Shown here in pieces: positions 1 through 8,768 of a stretch of 64,000 nt of DNA. Every line of letters begins with the position of its first letter. Positions within the stretch are counted from its first letter, which is position 1. This stretch comes from Blastocatellia bacterium UBA7656. GTDB lineage: Bacteria; Acidobacteriota; Blastocatellia; UBA7656. Location: NCBI GenBank assembly GCA_002483445.1, contig DLHY01000062.1:10882-74881 (forward strand). The letters are read 5' to 3'. Under the pieces are notes generated by a model that did no database searches, was not told the origin of the DNA, and saw nothing but the letters and a program-made list of their open reading frames with translations. Both the position numbers and the translations under genes were made by a program.

Positions 1-1
1 C

Positions 2-352
2 AGGCTGCTGAAAATTCTTTCGGCGGATTTTTCCAGCCCCCCCATAGATTGGAAAGACCGATACAAGGAATTCCTCGAAAGAATGAAGACAGGCGATATC
101 TTCCATGTGGCAGAGGTGCTGAAGATTCTCACTTACCTGTCGTTGAGCAAGCCTCTGTCATTTCGCGAAAAGAGGATGCTCGAAAGAGCGCGATACCTCG
201 TTGTCAGCGAGCTATCGACGGTCTGTCGCAAAAACGAATGTCAGGTGGAGCCTCTCGTCGACGATGCTTTGCAAAAGTCCTGCGAGAAGCACCTCAAGAG
301 CGTCACTCTTTCGAAGCCGTTCAGGCAATCGGCAGCGGCCACGGCGCACTGA
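2..352 (+). CDS. CarD/CdnL-family transcription regulator, C-terminal part
   Basis: The open frame enters from the left edge and stops with TGA at 350-352, so the 5' end is missing. The visible 116 residues are helical, with the stretch DIFHVAEVLKILTYLSLSK followed by LSFREKRMLERARYLVVSEL. This matches the C-terminal helical domain of CarD/CdnL proteins, which bind RNA polymerase beta through an N-terminal Tudor-like domain and stabilise the open promoter complex. That N-terminal domain lies outside the window. The tail after about residue 95 is short and low in conservation. The gene runs in the same direction as hpnC but is separated from it by about 290 bases with their own promoter-like box, so it is probably not part of the hpn operon. 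Confidence 0.8.
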   Translation, partial: RLLKILSADFSSPPIDWKDRYKEFLERMKTGDIFHVAEVLKILTYLSLSKPLSFREKRMLERARYLVVSELSTVCRKNECQVEPLVDDALQKSCEKHLKSVTLSKPFRQSAAATAH

Positions 353-623
353 GATCAGTTCACACGGGGTTGAGGCGCTTCTGCTTCAACCCTTCAGCCT
401 TGAGCAAAACTCAGGCTCTCCCCTGTTGACTCGGCAGGCGTCATCGTGTTCGTGGTGTGCAAACGCCAACGCGCAGGAAGGCTCTCACGATGAGCTATTC
501 GCCGGTCAGAGAGTGGTGTGTTTTCTCGATTGCGAATCGCTGCCAGCGACTATCTCGCGTCCGTTAGTTCGAAGCAGTGAGTTCTCTCCTCTTCTGCAAC
601 TTTCCGCTCGCGCTCTAAGCCAC

Positions 624-629
624 TATAAT
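624..629 (+). promoter_or_regulatory. Perfect -10 box just before hpnC
   Basis: A consensus TATAAT lies only 13 bases before the hpnC ATG at 643. The -35 region (TTTCCG at 601-606, 17-base spacer) is poor. Transcription from here would start near 636 and leave a leader of only a few bases, and no Shine-Dalgarno sequence is visible. The rest of the 353-642 gap shows nothing I recognise. Confidence 0.4.
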
Positions 630-642
630 CAATCAACTCTCT

Positions 643-1587
643 ATGACGACGATCTCAAAGCTTGAAAAGAACTTTCTCGAACAGACGATTCACGGGGCGC
701 ACATCACCGCTCACGAGTGGTCTGTTAATTCGGCTTATCGTTTTTGCGCCCGCCTCGCTCGAAGCCATTATGAAAATTTTCCCGTAGGTTCTTTTCTCGT
801 CTCCCGACCGCTCAGAAAGCATTTCTATTCGATCTATGCCTTCGCCCGAACTGCGGATGATTTCGCCGACGAAGGAATCAGCGAATCGATAACCGCGCAG
901 GAGCGCCTCGCTATGATCGACGAGTGGCGCGCGATGCTCCGCGAATCGTTCGCAGGGCGGGCCGCTCATCCCATATTCATCGCGCTTGCCTCGACACAAA
1001 AGCAGTTCGATCTTCCGGTCAGTCTTTTTGAAGATTTGCTCTCGGCTTTCTCTCAGGACGTGACCACGCGGCGGTACGAAGCTTTCGATGATCTGCTCGA
1101 TTATTGTCGCCGGTCGGCAAATCCCGTCGGGCGATTGATCCTCATGCTTTTCGGCTACCGTGAGGAAAAGTTTTTCCGCTGGTCGGATGATATCTGCACG
1201 GCTCTGCAACTCACGAACCACTGGCAGGATGTTGCAGTTGATCTTGAAAAAGATCGCCTGTACATTCCCCTTGAAGATATCAAACGATTCAATCTTTCAG
1301 TCGAAGATATCAAGCGAGGCGAAGCGACCGATTCATTCAGAAAGCTGATGCAGGTCGAACTCGAACGCACACGCGAGATGTTCGCTCGCGGCAAGCCTCT
1401 GTGCCGAGCCGTAAGCGGAAGACTCGCCTTCGAGCTTCGCGCCATCTGGACGGCGGGCATGAGGATCGGAGAGAAAATCAAAGAGAACGACTATGACGTT
1501 TTCACGCGCCGCCCCGTCGTTACATCTATCGACAAGATCAGGATTCTTCTTTCCGCGATTGGGAAAAACAGGTTCTTGAAAAAATGA
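643..1587 (+). CDS. hpnC: Squalene synthase HpnC (squalene/phytoene synthase family)
   Basis: This is a 314-residue trans-prenyltransferase-like protein. In the three-enzyme bacterial route to squalene, HpnD makes presqualene diphosphate, HpnC converts it to hydroxysqualene and HpnE reduces that to squalene. The first aspartate-rich motif is visible as DDFAD at about residue 73. The second lies in NHWQDVAVDLEKD at about 192-204, where NHWQD replaces the NxxRD seen in many relatives and is typical of the HpnC branch. The stop overlaps the hpnD start (ATGA at 1584-1587), which indicates translational coupling. No squalene-hopene cyclase is in the window. The ATG at 643 has no clear Shine-Dalgarno sequence, but the N-terminus has the usual family length. 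Confidence 0.9.
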   Translation: MTTISKLEKNFLEQTIHGAHITAHEWSVNSAYRFCARLARSHYENFPVGSFLVSRPLRKHFYSIYAFARTADDFADEGISESITAQERLAMIDEWRAMLRESFAGRAAHPIFIALASTQKQFDLPVSLFEDLLSAFSQDVTTRRYEAFDDLLDYCRRSANPVGRLILMLFGYREEKFFRWSDDICTALQLTNHWQDVAVDLEKDRLYIPLEDIKRFNLSVEDIKRGEATDSFRKLMQVELERTREMFARGKPLCRAVSGRLAFELRAIWTAGMRIGEKIKENDYDVFTRRPVVTSIDKIRILLSAIGKNRFLKK

Positions 1588-2459
1588 GAGAAGCGGCCAG
1601 AACAGGAGTCATATCAAAAATCTTCGGCGGGCAGAACGTCGCTGCCAGCGCGCGGAGGTCGAGTTTTTATTACTCATTCCTTCTGCTCCCCTCCGCCAAA
1701 AGAAAAGCCATCAAAACGATTTATGCGCTCTGCCGCCTGCTCGACGACGTGGTCGATCAGGATGCGACCGGCCGCGATCCGTTCCACGAGCTTCAGATGT
1801 GGTATGAGGAAATCGAATCATGCTTTCAAGGGTGTCCTATGACTCCATTCGGCGAGCGGCTCACCGATGCCATAGAAGAATTCGAGTTGCCGCGCCAGCC
1901 CTTCGTCGATCTCATCGATGGAATGGAGATGGACTTGCGATGGCAGAGTTACCAGACATTTTCCGACCTGCGCGAATACTGCTACCGTGTGGCTTCGACC
2001 GTCGGGCTGATCTGCATAGAGATATTCGGCTATGAGTCGCCCCGCACGCGCGAATACGCGGTCAATCTGGGGCTGGCTCTGCAACTGACCAATATCCTTC
2101 GCGACATCAAGGAAGACGCGGCGCGCGGAAGAATCTATATCCCGCTCGACGAGATGGATCAGTTCGCATATTCGGAGAGCGACCTTCGCGCCAGTCTCTA
2201 CAACGAGCCTTTCATAAAACTGATGCGCTCGCAGCACTCTCGCGCCCTGTCATATTTCCGAATGGCTGACAAGACTCTTCCTGAAGTGGATCGCCCCTCG
2301 ATGTTCGCCGCTGAAATCATGAGCGCCATCTACAGAGAAATCCTCGACGGGATACGCAATGTGAGCTTCGATGTTTATCGCAACGAGGTGAAGGTACCGC
2401 GAAGCCAACAGATAAGAATCGCTTTCAATCTCTGGCTCAAGAGCAAGGTAAAAAGGTGA
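1584..2459 (+). CDS. hpnD: Presqualene diphosphate synthase HpnD
   Basis: This 291-residue squalene/phytoene synthase-family enzyme is expected to condense two farnesyl diphosphates into presqualene diphosphate. Both diphosphate/Mg-binding aspartate motifs are intact: DDVVD at about residue 54 and NILRDIKED at about 171. The segment RSSFYYSFLLLPSAKRKA near residue 30 is characteristic of this family. It is coupled to hpnC by a 4-base overlap and followed after 3 bases by hpnE, so the three genes form a tight operon. The paralogue directly upstream has the degenerate second motif typical of HpnC, which supports assigning this copy as HpnD. Confidence 0.9.
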   Translation: MREAARTGVISKIFGGQNVAASARRSSFYYSFLLLPSAKRKAIKTIYALCRLLDDVVDQDATGRDPFHELQMWYEEIESCFQGCPMTPFGERLTDAIEEFELPRQPFVDLIDGMEMDLRWQSYQTFSDLREYCYRVASTVGLICIEIFGYESPRTREYAVNLGLALQLTNILRDIKEDAARGRIYIPLDEMDQFAYSESDLRASLYNEPFIKLMRSQHSRALSYFRMADKTLPEVDRPSMFAAEIMSAIYREILDGIRNVSFDVYRNEVKVPRSQQIRIAFNLWLKSKVKR

Positions 2460-2462
2460 GCA

Positions 2463-3779
2463 TTGAACAGGCGGGTCGCGATAATCGGGGGCGGACTGAG
2501 CGGACTGGCCGCAGGCGTCTCTCTTTCGGAGCGCGGATGTGAAGTCCTGACGCTTGAGCGTCGCAATCATCTCGGAGGGCGCGCATACTCTTTCCTCGAT
2601 TCCAAAACCGGATGCGTCATTGATAACGGCCAGCATCTTTTCATGGGCTGCTATCGTGAAACCATCGCCTTCTTAAAAAAAATCGGCACACTCGACCGTC
2701 TGGAATTTCAGGATCGCTTGCGCGTCGACTTTTTGGAAAAGAGCGGGCAGACCACTCTCGCCTGCCCCGGCTTGCCTCCTCCGTTTCACCTGCTTGCGGG
2801 GCTGATTCGAATGAAAGGTCTCACGCTCGCTGATAAACTCCGCGCGCTCAACGCGGGCCGCGCCATCCGTTTCAGCAACGGGATCGAGGATCGCACTGTC
2901 GCCCAATGGCTTGACGCTCTCAATCAATCGGCGAGGATCAATGAATTATTCTGGCATCCTCTGGCAATCGCAACGCTCAACGAAAGCCCTGACACAGCCT
3001 CGGCGAAAATGCTCGTCGTGGTTTTGAAAAACGCTTTCACGGGAAGCCGCTTCGATTCAAGTCTGGGAATCAGCCGCGTGGGACTCAGCGATCTTTACAC
3101 CCATTCCGCGCGCCGCTATATCGAGTCGCGCGGCGGAGAGGTGAGAACCAACGTGGCGGTGCAGGAGTTGGTTATTGAAAACAAAAAAGTGATGGCGGCG
3201 ATATTGAAAGACGGCGGGAGGATCGAAGCGGATTTTTTCATCAGCGCCGTCACTCCTCGCGCTTTTTTGGAAATGCTCCCGGAAGAAATCTGTCGAAACG
3301 AATTTGCCCAACTCAGTCGCTTGGAGTCATCTCCCATAGTTTCAATCAATCTGTGGTTTGATCGCCCGGTGATCGAGCGCAGGTTCGCGGGACTCGTCGG
3401 CGCGCGAATTCAATGGCTGTTCAACAAGGATTTGATCATAAAAGAGAGCAAGTCGCCCAATCACCTCGCGCTCATCATCAGTGCCGCCCGCCGCTTCATC
3501 GATTTATCGAAAGAGGAGCTTGTCGAAATCGCCCTCGAAGACCTGCGCGCGCGCGCGCCTGAAAGCCGGAGCGCGAAGCTCGTTCACAGTCTCGTGGTCA
3601 AAGAGCGCGAGGCCACCCTCAGTCACACTCCTGAGTCAGACCATCTGCGACCGGAAGCGCGCACATCGATTTCGAATTTGATTCTGGCGGGAGACTGGAT
3701 AGCGACGGGGCTTCCGGCGACTATAGAAAGCGCGGTGATGAGCGGTCACCGCGCGGCTGATCTTGTGTTTGATCGTTGA
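2463..3779 (+). CDS. hpnE: Hydroxysqualene dehydroxylase HpnE (FAD-dependent amine oxidase fold)
   Basis: This 438-residue flavoprotein has an N-terminal Rossmann dinucleotide-binding motif, AIIGGGLSGLAAG, at about residues 6-18, followed by the acidic and arginine-rich LERRNHLGGRAYS typical of the phytoene desaturase/amine oxidase family. The C-terminal LAGDWIATGLPATIESA is the second FAD-contacting block. In hpnCDE operons the enzyme removes the hydroxyl of hydroxysqualene to give squalene. The start is a TTG at 2463. It is favoured because the protein begins directly with the FAD motif and AAGGTGAG, overlapping the hpnD stop, sits just upstream as a Shine-Dalgarno sequence. There is no ATG before the motif. 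Confidence 0.9.
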   Translation: MNRRVAIIGGGLSGLAAGVSLSERGCEVLTLERRNHLGGRAYSFLDSKTGCVIDNGQHLFMGCYRETIAFLKKIGTLDRLEFQDRLRVDFLEKSGQTTLACPGLPPPFHLLAGLIRMKGLTLADKLRALNAGRAIRFSNGIEDRTVAQWLDALNQSARINELFWHPLAIATLNESPDTASAKMLVVVLKNAFTGSRFDSSLGISRVGLSDLYTHSARRYIESRGGEVRTNVAVQELVIENKKVMAAILKDGGRIEADFFISAVTPRAFLEMLPEEICRNEFAQLSRLESSPIVSINLWFDRPVIERRFAGLVGARIQWLFNKDLIIKESKSPNHLALIISAARRFIDLSKEELVEIALEDLRARAPESRSAKLVHSLVVKEREATLSHTPESDHLRPEARTSISNLILAGDWIATGLPATIESAVMSGHRAADLVFDR

Positions 3780-3845
3780 TGTAGAACCGTCGGCCAGCCT
3801 GTTCATGAAGATCGGGGAACTCAGCAGGCTGGCAGCCTGCTGTAC
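3778..3845. repeat. Dispersed REP-like paired palindrome, copy A
   Basis: This copy contains AGCAGGCTGGCAGCCTGCTG, an almost perfect palindrome, preceded by a degenerate partner arm ACCGTCGGCCAGCCTGTTC. The same two-arm layout recurs at 7457-7536 (inverted), 20472-20550 and 53071-53154. It lies between the convergent hpnE and YjbQ genes and overlaps the last codons of hpnE. Confidence 0.65.
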
Positions 3846-3857
3846 GCCTGCTGAGCG

Positions 3858-4352
3858 TCAGATTCCGAAAGCCTGCAAAAAGAGGCGGCGCAAGTTCGGG
3901 CCGTCGAATTCGGCCATTATCACGCTCTGCCATCGGCCAAGCACGAGAGAGCCTCTGTCGATAGGAATCGAGATGTTGTGGCCCAAAACGACATTTCGCA
4001 GATGCGAGTCAGCATTGTGCCGGTCACAGTCCGAATACTCAGGATCGTTGTGGCGATAGTAAGAACTTTGCGGCACCATCTCGCTGAGCATTTTTTTGAT
4101 ATCGGTGAGAAGCGCGTCCTGCCATTCATTGATGAAGAGTCCCGCTGTCGTGTGCAGGCAGGAGAGTTGCACATATCCGTCTTTTATTCCTGACGCTTCG
4201 GCGAAAGCGCGAATCTCTGCGGTGAGGTTGACTAAATCCATACGCTCGTCGGTTTTCACGTCTATAGTCTTCGAGAAAACTCTGGCTATCCCCTTGTTCT
4301 GATGACAGTCGAGAGCGGCAGCCGCACTCTCGCTCGCCCTGATAGCTTCCAT
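3858..4352 (-). CDS. YjbQ family protein (UPF0047)
   Basis: This 164-residue protein carries the conserved HTTAGLFINEWQD segment at about residues 68-80 and the C-terminal GRWQSVIMAEFDGPNLRR. Both are hallmarks of the YjbQ/UPF0047 family. Family members form trimers with a conserved His/Glu site; some have weak thiamine-phosphate synthase activity, but the physiological role is not settled. The first 20 residues or so are less conserved, so the true start may be slightly downstream. The gene faces hpnE and is separated from it by a REP-like element. Nothing nearby explains its role. Confidence 0.85.
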   Translation of the reverse strand: MEAIRASESAAAALDCHQNKGIARVFSKTIDVKTDERMDLVNLTAEIRAFAEASGIKDGYVQLSCLHTTAGLFINEWQDALLTDIKKMLSEMVPQSSYYRHNDPEYSDCDRHNADSHLRNVVLGHNISIPIDRGSLVLGRWQSVIMAEFDGPNLRRLFLQAFGI

Positions 4353-4476
4353 TCCGTGTCTCCTTTTATCTCAGGTCAACGCACTGAGCCGGTGCCTGAA
4401 TCCGGCTCTCGAATCCCCTGTGTGGGAATCGTGGATGATACTAAACCGAGGGGCTGATTAACAAGCAAAGGCAGGA

Positions 4477-5160
4477 TCAGTTTGAACCCTTATGCCGCAA
4501 CTTTTCCAATTCCTCATTGAGTCTTGCTACTTCTTCTTCGCTTTGACGCAAAGCTTCTTCGGCCTTAATTCGGGCATCAGTTTCTTCGTCAGCGGTCGGA
4601 AGAAACGCTCCTGATCGTGGGTCGTACAATCTCAAGGTTTCATCTGTGTCGACAATCTCAAGTCCGAGTTCTTCGCTTTTGACGCGCCCGTTTTCGACTT
4701 CGATCTGTTCATACTGCCCATCTCTGAGTTTGTAAGCGAGAAGAGAAGAGGGGAGATAATCATATTCGGGATCGAATATGTAATACTCTTTGACTTCGAG
4801 TTGCTCGTACAATCGCCACTTCTTTTGCAAGTCATCGCCCCAAGTCTGACGCGATGACAACTCGATTACGACATCGGGCGCGCGGCCTTCCTCCCACAGT
4901 TTGTAGACGCGGCGATCATGTTTTCCCACGCCGCGAACCACGAACACGTCAGGCGCGACTCGTTTCCCCGTGTCGCCTTCGACGTAGTAAATCAGCAGGT
5001 TGCCTGAAACATAAACATCCGACTCCGCGTGGAAAAACTGTTCCAGAGTATCAATCAACCTGTTCATCAGTTTGCGATGTATATCCGTTTCCGCCTTATG
5101 CTCACCATCCGATGAAGGATATTCAATCGTTGCCGCGATCTCTTCTTTGCGCAGGCTCAT
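4477..5160 (-). CDS. Uma2 family endonuclease-like protein (DUF820)
   Basis: This 227-residue protein has a PD-(D/E)XK-like core: VAPDVFVV at about residues 69-76 and APDVVIELSS at about 94-103, followed by KKWRLYEQLEVKEYYIFDP. This is the Uma2/DUF820 fold, which is greatly expanded in Cyanobacteria, Chloroflexi and some Acidobacteria. Function is unknown, although a restriction-like nuclease activity is usually suggested. The last 40 residues or so are charged and heptad-like (EEALRQSEEEVARLNEEL) and probably form a coiled coil, a common tail in this family. It begins just upstream of the dsbD gene's 3' end and reads the same way. Confidence 0.8.
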   Translation of the reverse strand: MSLRKEEIAATIEYPSSDGEHKAETDIHRKLMNRLIDTLEQFFHAESDVYVSGNLLIYYVEGDTGKRVAPDVFVVRGVGKHDRRVYKLWEEGRAPDVVIELSSRQTWGDDLQKKWRLYEQLEVKEYYIFDPEYDYLPSSLLAYKLRDGQYEQIEVENGRVKSEELGLEIVDTDETLRLYDPRSGAFLPTADEETDARIKAEEALRQSEEEVARLNEELEKLRHKGSN

Positions 5161-5178
5161 AAACCCGCCTCTCTTTCT

Positions 5179-7437
5179 TCATTCGGCGAGCAACTGTTTG
5201 ATACCCGACTCGAACACGTCCTTTTCTTTTATGCCCACGTGACGGAATCGGATGCGCCCCTGCTTATCTATTAGAATCGCTACGGGGAGCGAAGAGTCTT
5301 CGACTGAAAACCGGGAGGCAACATCGCGGTTGCCGATGGTCTGAGTGTAGAGGGTCGGATACTTCTTCAAAAACGGTTTGACCTTCGCCGCGCCTTCTTC
5401 ATCCAAAGAGACGGCGATGATCTCAAGCCCTTTCTTTTCGTACTCCTTGTCGAGTTGATTGAACGTCGGAATTTCCGCAATGCACGGCAGGCACCACGTC
5501 GCCCAGAAATCCACAAGCACGACCTTGCCGCGAAGCGACGCGAGATCGAGATTGCCGCCGCTGACAAGCTCCAGACTGAGGTCAGGCGCAGGCTCATTTA
5601 TCGATGCGTCGGCGTCTGTCTTTTTGACTTCGCGGGGCGTGAATTCGATTTTCTTCAATCGCTCGACGAACGGCGCGGGCTTTTCGAATTCCTGAAGCCT
5701 GAGTTCTTTCAACTCCTGCCCGTCGCCTCCTATGAAAATCACGGTCGGCACGCCATAGATGGCGAATCGTTCCCTCGCGCGACCCGCTTCGGAATTCGCG
5801 TCGACTGTCGTGAGATCGAGTTTGAGCCTGACGAATCGCTCGGCTTCCCGCTTCACCTCGCCGTCGGTGAAGGTCAGTTTATCAAGCTCCTTGCACGGCA
5901 GGCACCAGTCGGCGAAGGTATCGATGATGACTCCCCGGCCTTCAGCGCGAGCATCGGCTACGGCCTGCTCGCTGTAGGGCTGCCACGTGATTTCCGCTTC
6001 GATCTTTTCAGGCAGGGCGAAGAACACAGCCAGGACTACTGCTCCTGCGCCGACGACTCTAAGCACCCACGCAAACATAGCAGGCTTCGCTCTGTTCGCT
6101 TCATAGAAAATCAAATAGAGCGCGCTCAGGGCGAAGAAAGCCACGAAGATGTAATTCGTGTATCGGCCCATCAGCGGCATCAGAAAATAAAGCGCCATGC
6201 CTATGAGCACCACGCCGAAAACTTTTCTCACCCCGACCATCCATTGACCCGAACGCGGCAACGCCTTGATCGCGCCTGAAAATGTGCCGAGGAGCAGATA
6301 AGGAAGTCCCAGCCCGATAGCCAGGACGAAAAACAGCATGAAGCCGTAGAGCGGATCGCCTTTCGCGCCTACGTGGACGAGCAGGCCCAAAACAAAAGGC
6401 CCTATGCAGGGCGCGGCCACGATTCCCATCGTCAATCCCATGACCAGCGCGCCCACAACACCGCCCGCCGATTGAGCGCTTTCATTGGCGAAGCGATTCA
6501 AAAAGTCAGGCACTCTGAATTCGTACAGCCCGAACATCGAAAGCGCCAGCGCGATCATCACCCCTGCAAGCGCGATCAGCACGAAAGGATTTTGAAGCGC
6601 GCCGCCAAACAAACCCTTAGTCAGCGAAGCGAATACTCCGAGAGCCGAATACGTCACCGCCATGCCGAGGACGTACATCGAAGCCATCAAAAAAGTGCGG
6701 CGAAGTCGCGGCGACCCCTCCTTCGCGCTCTGATTGACGAAGAAGCCTATGGTTATAGGAATGATCGGATAAACGCAGGGCGTAAGATTCAGGGCGAGAC
6801 CGGCAAAAAAGATGCCGAGCAATGTCAGCGCGATTCCCTGTTGAGCGATCTTCTGCGCGAAGTCGTCCTGCTGTCCGCCGAAAACGATCAGCGCGGCGGC
6901 CTTTGAAAAAACCTCAGCGTTCGCCTCGTTGACCCTCTGCCCTGCGGCCACGACTTTCAACGGTATCTCCACGTTTATATTCGCAGGTGCAAGGCATTGA
7001 GTGTCGTTGCAGGATTGAACCGAAACCGTGGCGCGAATGGTCGCCGCGCCCTGAGCCAATGTCTGATCAGCTTCCGCATCGGCGGTTATGTGGATGGTGC
7101 CTTCGTGAACGGCAAGCTCGGTTTCAGGCGCGAATTCGAAGCGCGCGAGTTTCGGCTGCGGATAATTCGGATCATTGAATCGAATCCCGGCTGCGGGCGC
7201 GAACTCGATGGTCGTCGCGTGTAGATTATCGAGCGAAGGCTTGTGCGCGTTGATGTGATAGCCCGGATCAATTTCTACGGCGACCGCGATCTTGAATTTA
7301 TCGCCCGGTCTGATCGAATCGACTGACAGATAGCCGCGCGCTTTGACCACGCTTGCGCTCGACTGCGCAAACGCGGGCGTGAATGCAAAGACCAGAAATA
7401 AAATCAGCGCAGCTTTCTCAACGATCTTTCGTTTCAT
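5179..7437 (-). CDS. DsbD-type thiol:disulfide interchange protein with extra C-terminal TlpA domain
   Basis: This 752-residue inner-membrane protein passes electrons from cytoplasmic thioredoxin to the periplasm. Domains in order are: a signal peptide ending near AFA (residues 1-24); an N-terminal DsbD-alpha-like domain; an eight-helix CcdA-like core with the paired cysteines NLTPCVYP and APCIGPF; a first thioredoxin-like domain with WCLPC near residue 511; and a second, TlpA/ResA-like domain with WATWCLPC near residue 648. Classical DsbD ends after the first thioredoxin domain (about 570 residues), so the fused TlpA reductase is an added module that may deliver electrons directly to a client such as apocytochrome c. 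The start at 7437 gives a clean signal peptide and has GAGGAT upstream; an in-frame extension to 7497 would run through repeat sequence. Confidence 0.88.
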   Translation of the reverse strand: MKRKIVEKAALILFLVFAFTPAFAQSSASVVKARGYLSVDSIRPGDKFKIAVAVEIDPGYHINAHKPSLDNLHATTIEFAPAAGIRFNDPNYPQPKLARFEFAPETELAVHEGTIHITADAEADQTLAQGAATIRATVSVQSCNDTQCLAPANINVEIPLKVVAAGQRVNEANAEVFSKAAALIVFGGQQDDFAQKIAQQGIALTLLGIFFAGLALNLTPCVYPIIPITIGFFVNQSAKEGSPRLRRTFLMASMYVLGMAVTYSALGVFASLTKGLFGGALQNPFVLIALAGVMIALALSMFGLYEFRVPDFLNRFANESAQSAGGVVGALVMGLTMGIVAAPCIGPFVLGLLVHVGAKGDPLYGFMLFFVLAIGLGLPYLLLGTFSGAIKALPRSGQWMVGVRKVFGVVLIGMALYFLMPLMGRYTNYIFVAFFALSALYLIFYEANRAKPAMFAWVLRVVGAGAVVLAVFFALPEKIEAEITWQPYSEQAVADARAEGRGVIIDTFADWCLPCKELDKLTFTDGEVKREAERFVRLKLDLTTVDANSEAGRARERFAIYGVPTVIFIGGDGQELKELRLQEFEKPAPFVERLKKIEFTPREVKKTDADASINEPAPDLSLELVSGGNLDLASLRGKVVLVDFWATWCLPCIAEIPTFNQLDKEYEKKGLEIIAVSLDEEGAAKVKPFLKKYPTLYTQTIGNRDVASRFSVEDSSLPVAILIDKQGRIRFRHVGIKEKDVFESGIKQLLAE

Positions 7438-7456
7438 CTGTTTATCCTCGGAAAAG

Positions 7457-7536
7457 GTACAGCAGGCTGCCAGCCTGCGGGTCCCCCAAATTTTCATGCC
7501 TTCAGGGCGTCAACAGCCTGGCAGCCTGTTGCACAT
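7457..7536. repeat. Dispersed REP-like paired palindrome, copy B
   Basis: Two palindromic arms (GTACAGCAGGCTGCCAGCCT at the left, ACAGCCTGGCAGCCTGTTG at the right) flank a shared core containing AAATTTTCATGCCTTCAGGG. Its reverse complement lines up with the copy at 20472-20550 across both arms and the core. It sits in the spacer between mnmA and dsbD. Confidence 0.7.
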
Positions 7537-7544
7537 CCTCAAAA

Positions 7545-8657
7545 TCACTCGCTCTGTTCGATCCATCCGCCGCCCACGACCGCATCCTCGTCATAAAACA
7601 CGACAGCCTGTCCGGGAGTGACAGCCTGTTGCGGCTCGTCGAATTCTACTCTGACACGACCACTGCCCACAGGCGTAATGGTCGCCATCGCTTCCGGCGC
7701 GCGATATCGAATGCGCGCTCGCGCTCGCACAGGCTCCGCAGGCGACGCGATGCTGATCCAGTTGACTCCCGACGCAGTGAGCGATCTCGCCAGCAATTCT
7801 TTTTTCTTTCCCACCACTAACTGATTGCGCGGCACGTCGATCTTTAGGACATAAAGCGGATCAGTCGAGGCGATGCCAAGCCCGCGACGCTGGCCTACGG
7901 TGTAATGATGCAATCCTGCGTGCGAGCCTATCACATCTCCATCGACGGTCGTTATTTCACCTGCTGGCTTTTCCATCTCGACCCGTCGGCCCATCTCGCT
8001 TTTCGCATAGTCTTCGACGAAGCGCGCGTAATCGCCGTCGGGTATAAAACAAATCTCCTGGCTTTCAGGCTTCTCTGCGACATAAAGCCCCAGGCGTCGA
8101 GCCGCTTCGCGAACTTCCGATTTCGTCATATCGCCCAACGGAAACAGAGCGCGAGATAGTTGGCGTTGCGTCATCTCGAATAAAAAGTACGACTGATCCT
8201 TCGACAGATCGCGCCCTTTCCTGAGTATATATCTGCCCGACTCCGCATTATATTCCACTCGCGCATAATGGCCTGTCGCCACCCTTTCAGCGCCTATCTG
8301 ACGGGCGACCGATACCAATCGCGCGAATTTCAACTTCGTATTGCACGAGACGCACGGAATAGGCGTGCGGCCCGAAAGATAATCTTCGACGAAAGGACGC
8401 ACTACAGCCCGCTCGAATTCTTCTTCGAGGTTGAGGACATAGAAGGGAAAATCCATCTCTTCGGCCACGCGGCGCGCGTCGTAAACATCGTCGAGCGAGC
8501 AGCAGCGCGACGGCTGCGGTTCGCCGTCCGCCGTGAGCCTGCGCCTCTGATTCCACAACTGCATCGTGAAGCCGACTATCTGTTGTCCATGATTTTTGAG
8601 CAGTGAAGCCGCAACCGAACTATCGACTCCGCCGCTCATCGCTACTGCTATCGTCAT
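7545..8657 (-). CDS. mnmA: tRNA-specific 2-thiouridylase MnmA
   Basis: This 370-residue enzyme adds sulfur to U34 of tRNA-Lys, tRNA-Glu and tRNA-Gln. Visible features are the N-terminal PP-loop ATP-binding motif AMSGGVDSSVAA, the first catalytic cysteine in PIPCVSCN, the tRNA-contacting ATGHYARVE, and the second catalytic cysteine in ESQEICFIPDGDY. HHYTVGQRRGLGIA follows, then a C-terminal beta-barrel. The start at 8657 places the PP-loop at residues 5-15, as is usual. The open frame extends 45 codons further upstream but without similarity. It is transcribed away from the divergent AAA+ gene at 8769. Confidence 0.95.
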   Translation of the reverse strand: MTIAVAMSGGVDSSVAASLLKNHGQQIVGFTMQLWNQRRRLTADGEPQPSRCCSLDDVYDARRVAEEMDFPFYVLNLEEEFERAVVRPFVEDYLSGRTPIPCVSCNTKLKFARLVSVARQIGAERVATGHYARVEYNAESGRYILRKGRDLSKDQSYFLFEMTQRQLSRALFPLGDMTKSEVREAARRLGLYVAEKPESQEICFIPDGDYARFVEDYAKSEMGRRVEMEKPAGEITTVDGDVIGSHAGLHHYTVGQRRGLGIASTDPLYVLKIDVPRNQLVVGKKKELLARSLTASGVNWISIASPAEPVRARARIRYRAPEAMATITPVGSGRVRVEFDEPQQAVTPGQAVVFYDEDAVVGGGWIEQSE

Positions 8658-8768
8658 GCTTTTTACCCATACTGGCTTGTTTGCGCATCGGATGCTATCA
8701 TCCAAACGTCGCGCTGCGACGAAAGAAAAAGTATACACGACGCCACGAAACCGAGCCAATGAGGTGAT

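Noticed and set aside
201..665. A 154-codon frame between the CarD gene and hpnC
   Set aside because: It overlaps both neighbours, has low-complexity basic and serine-rich composition and no start signals.
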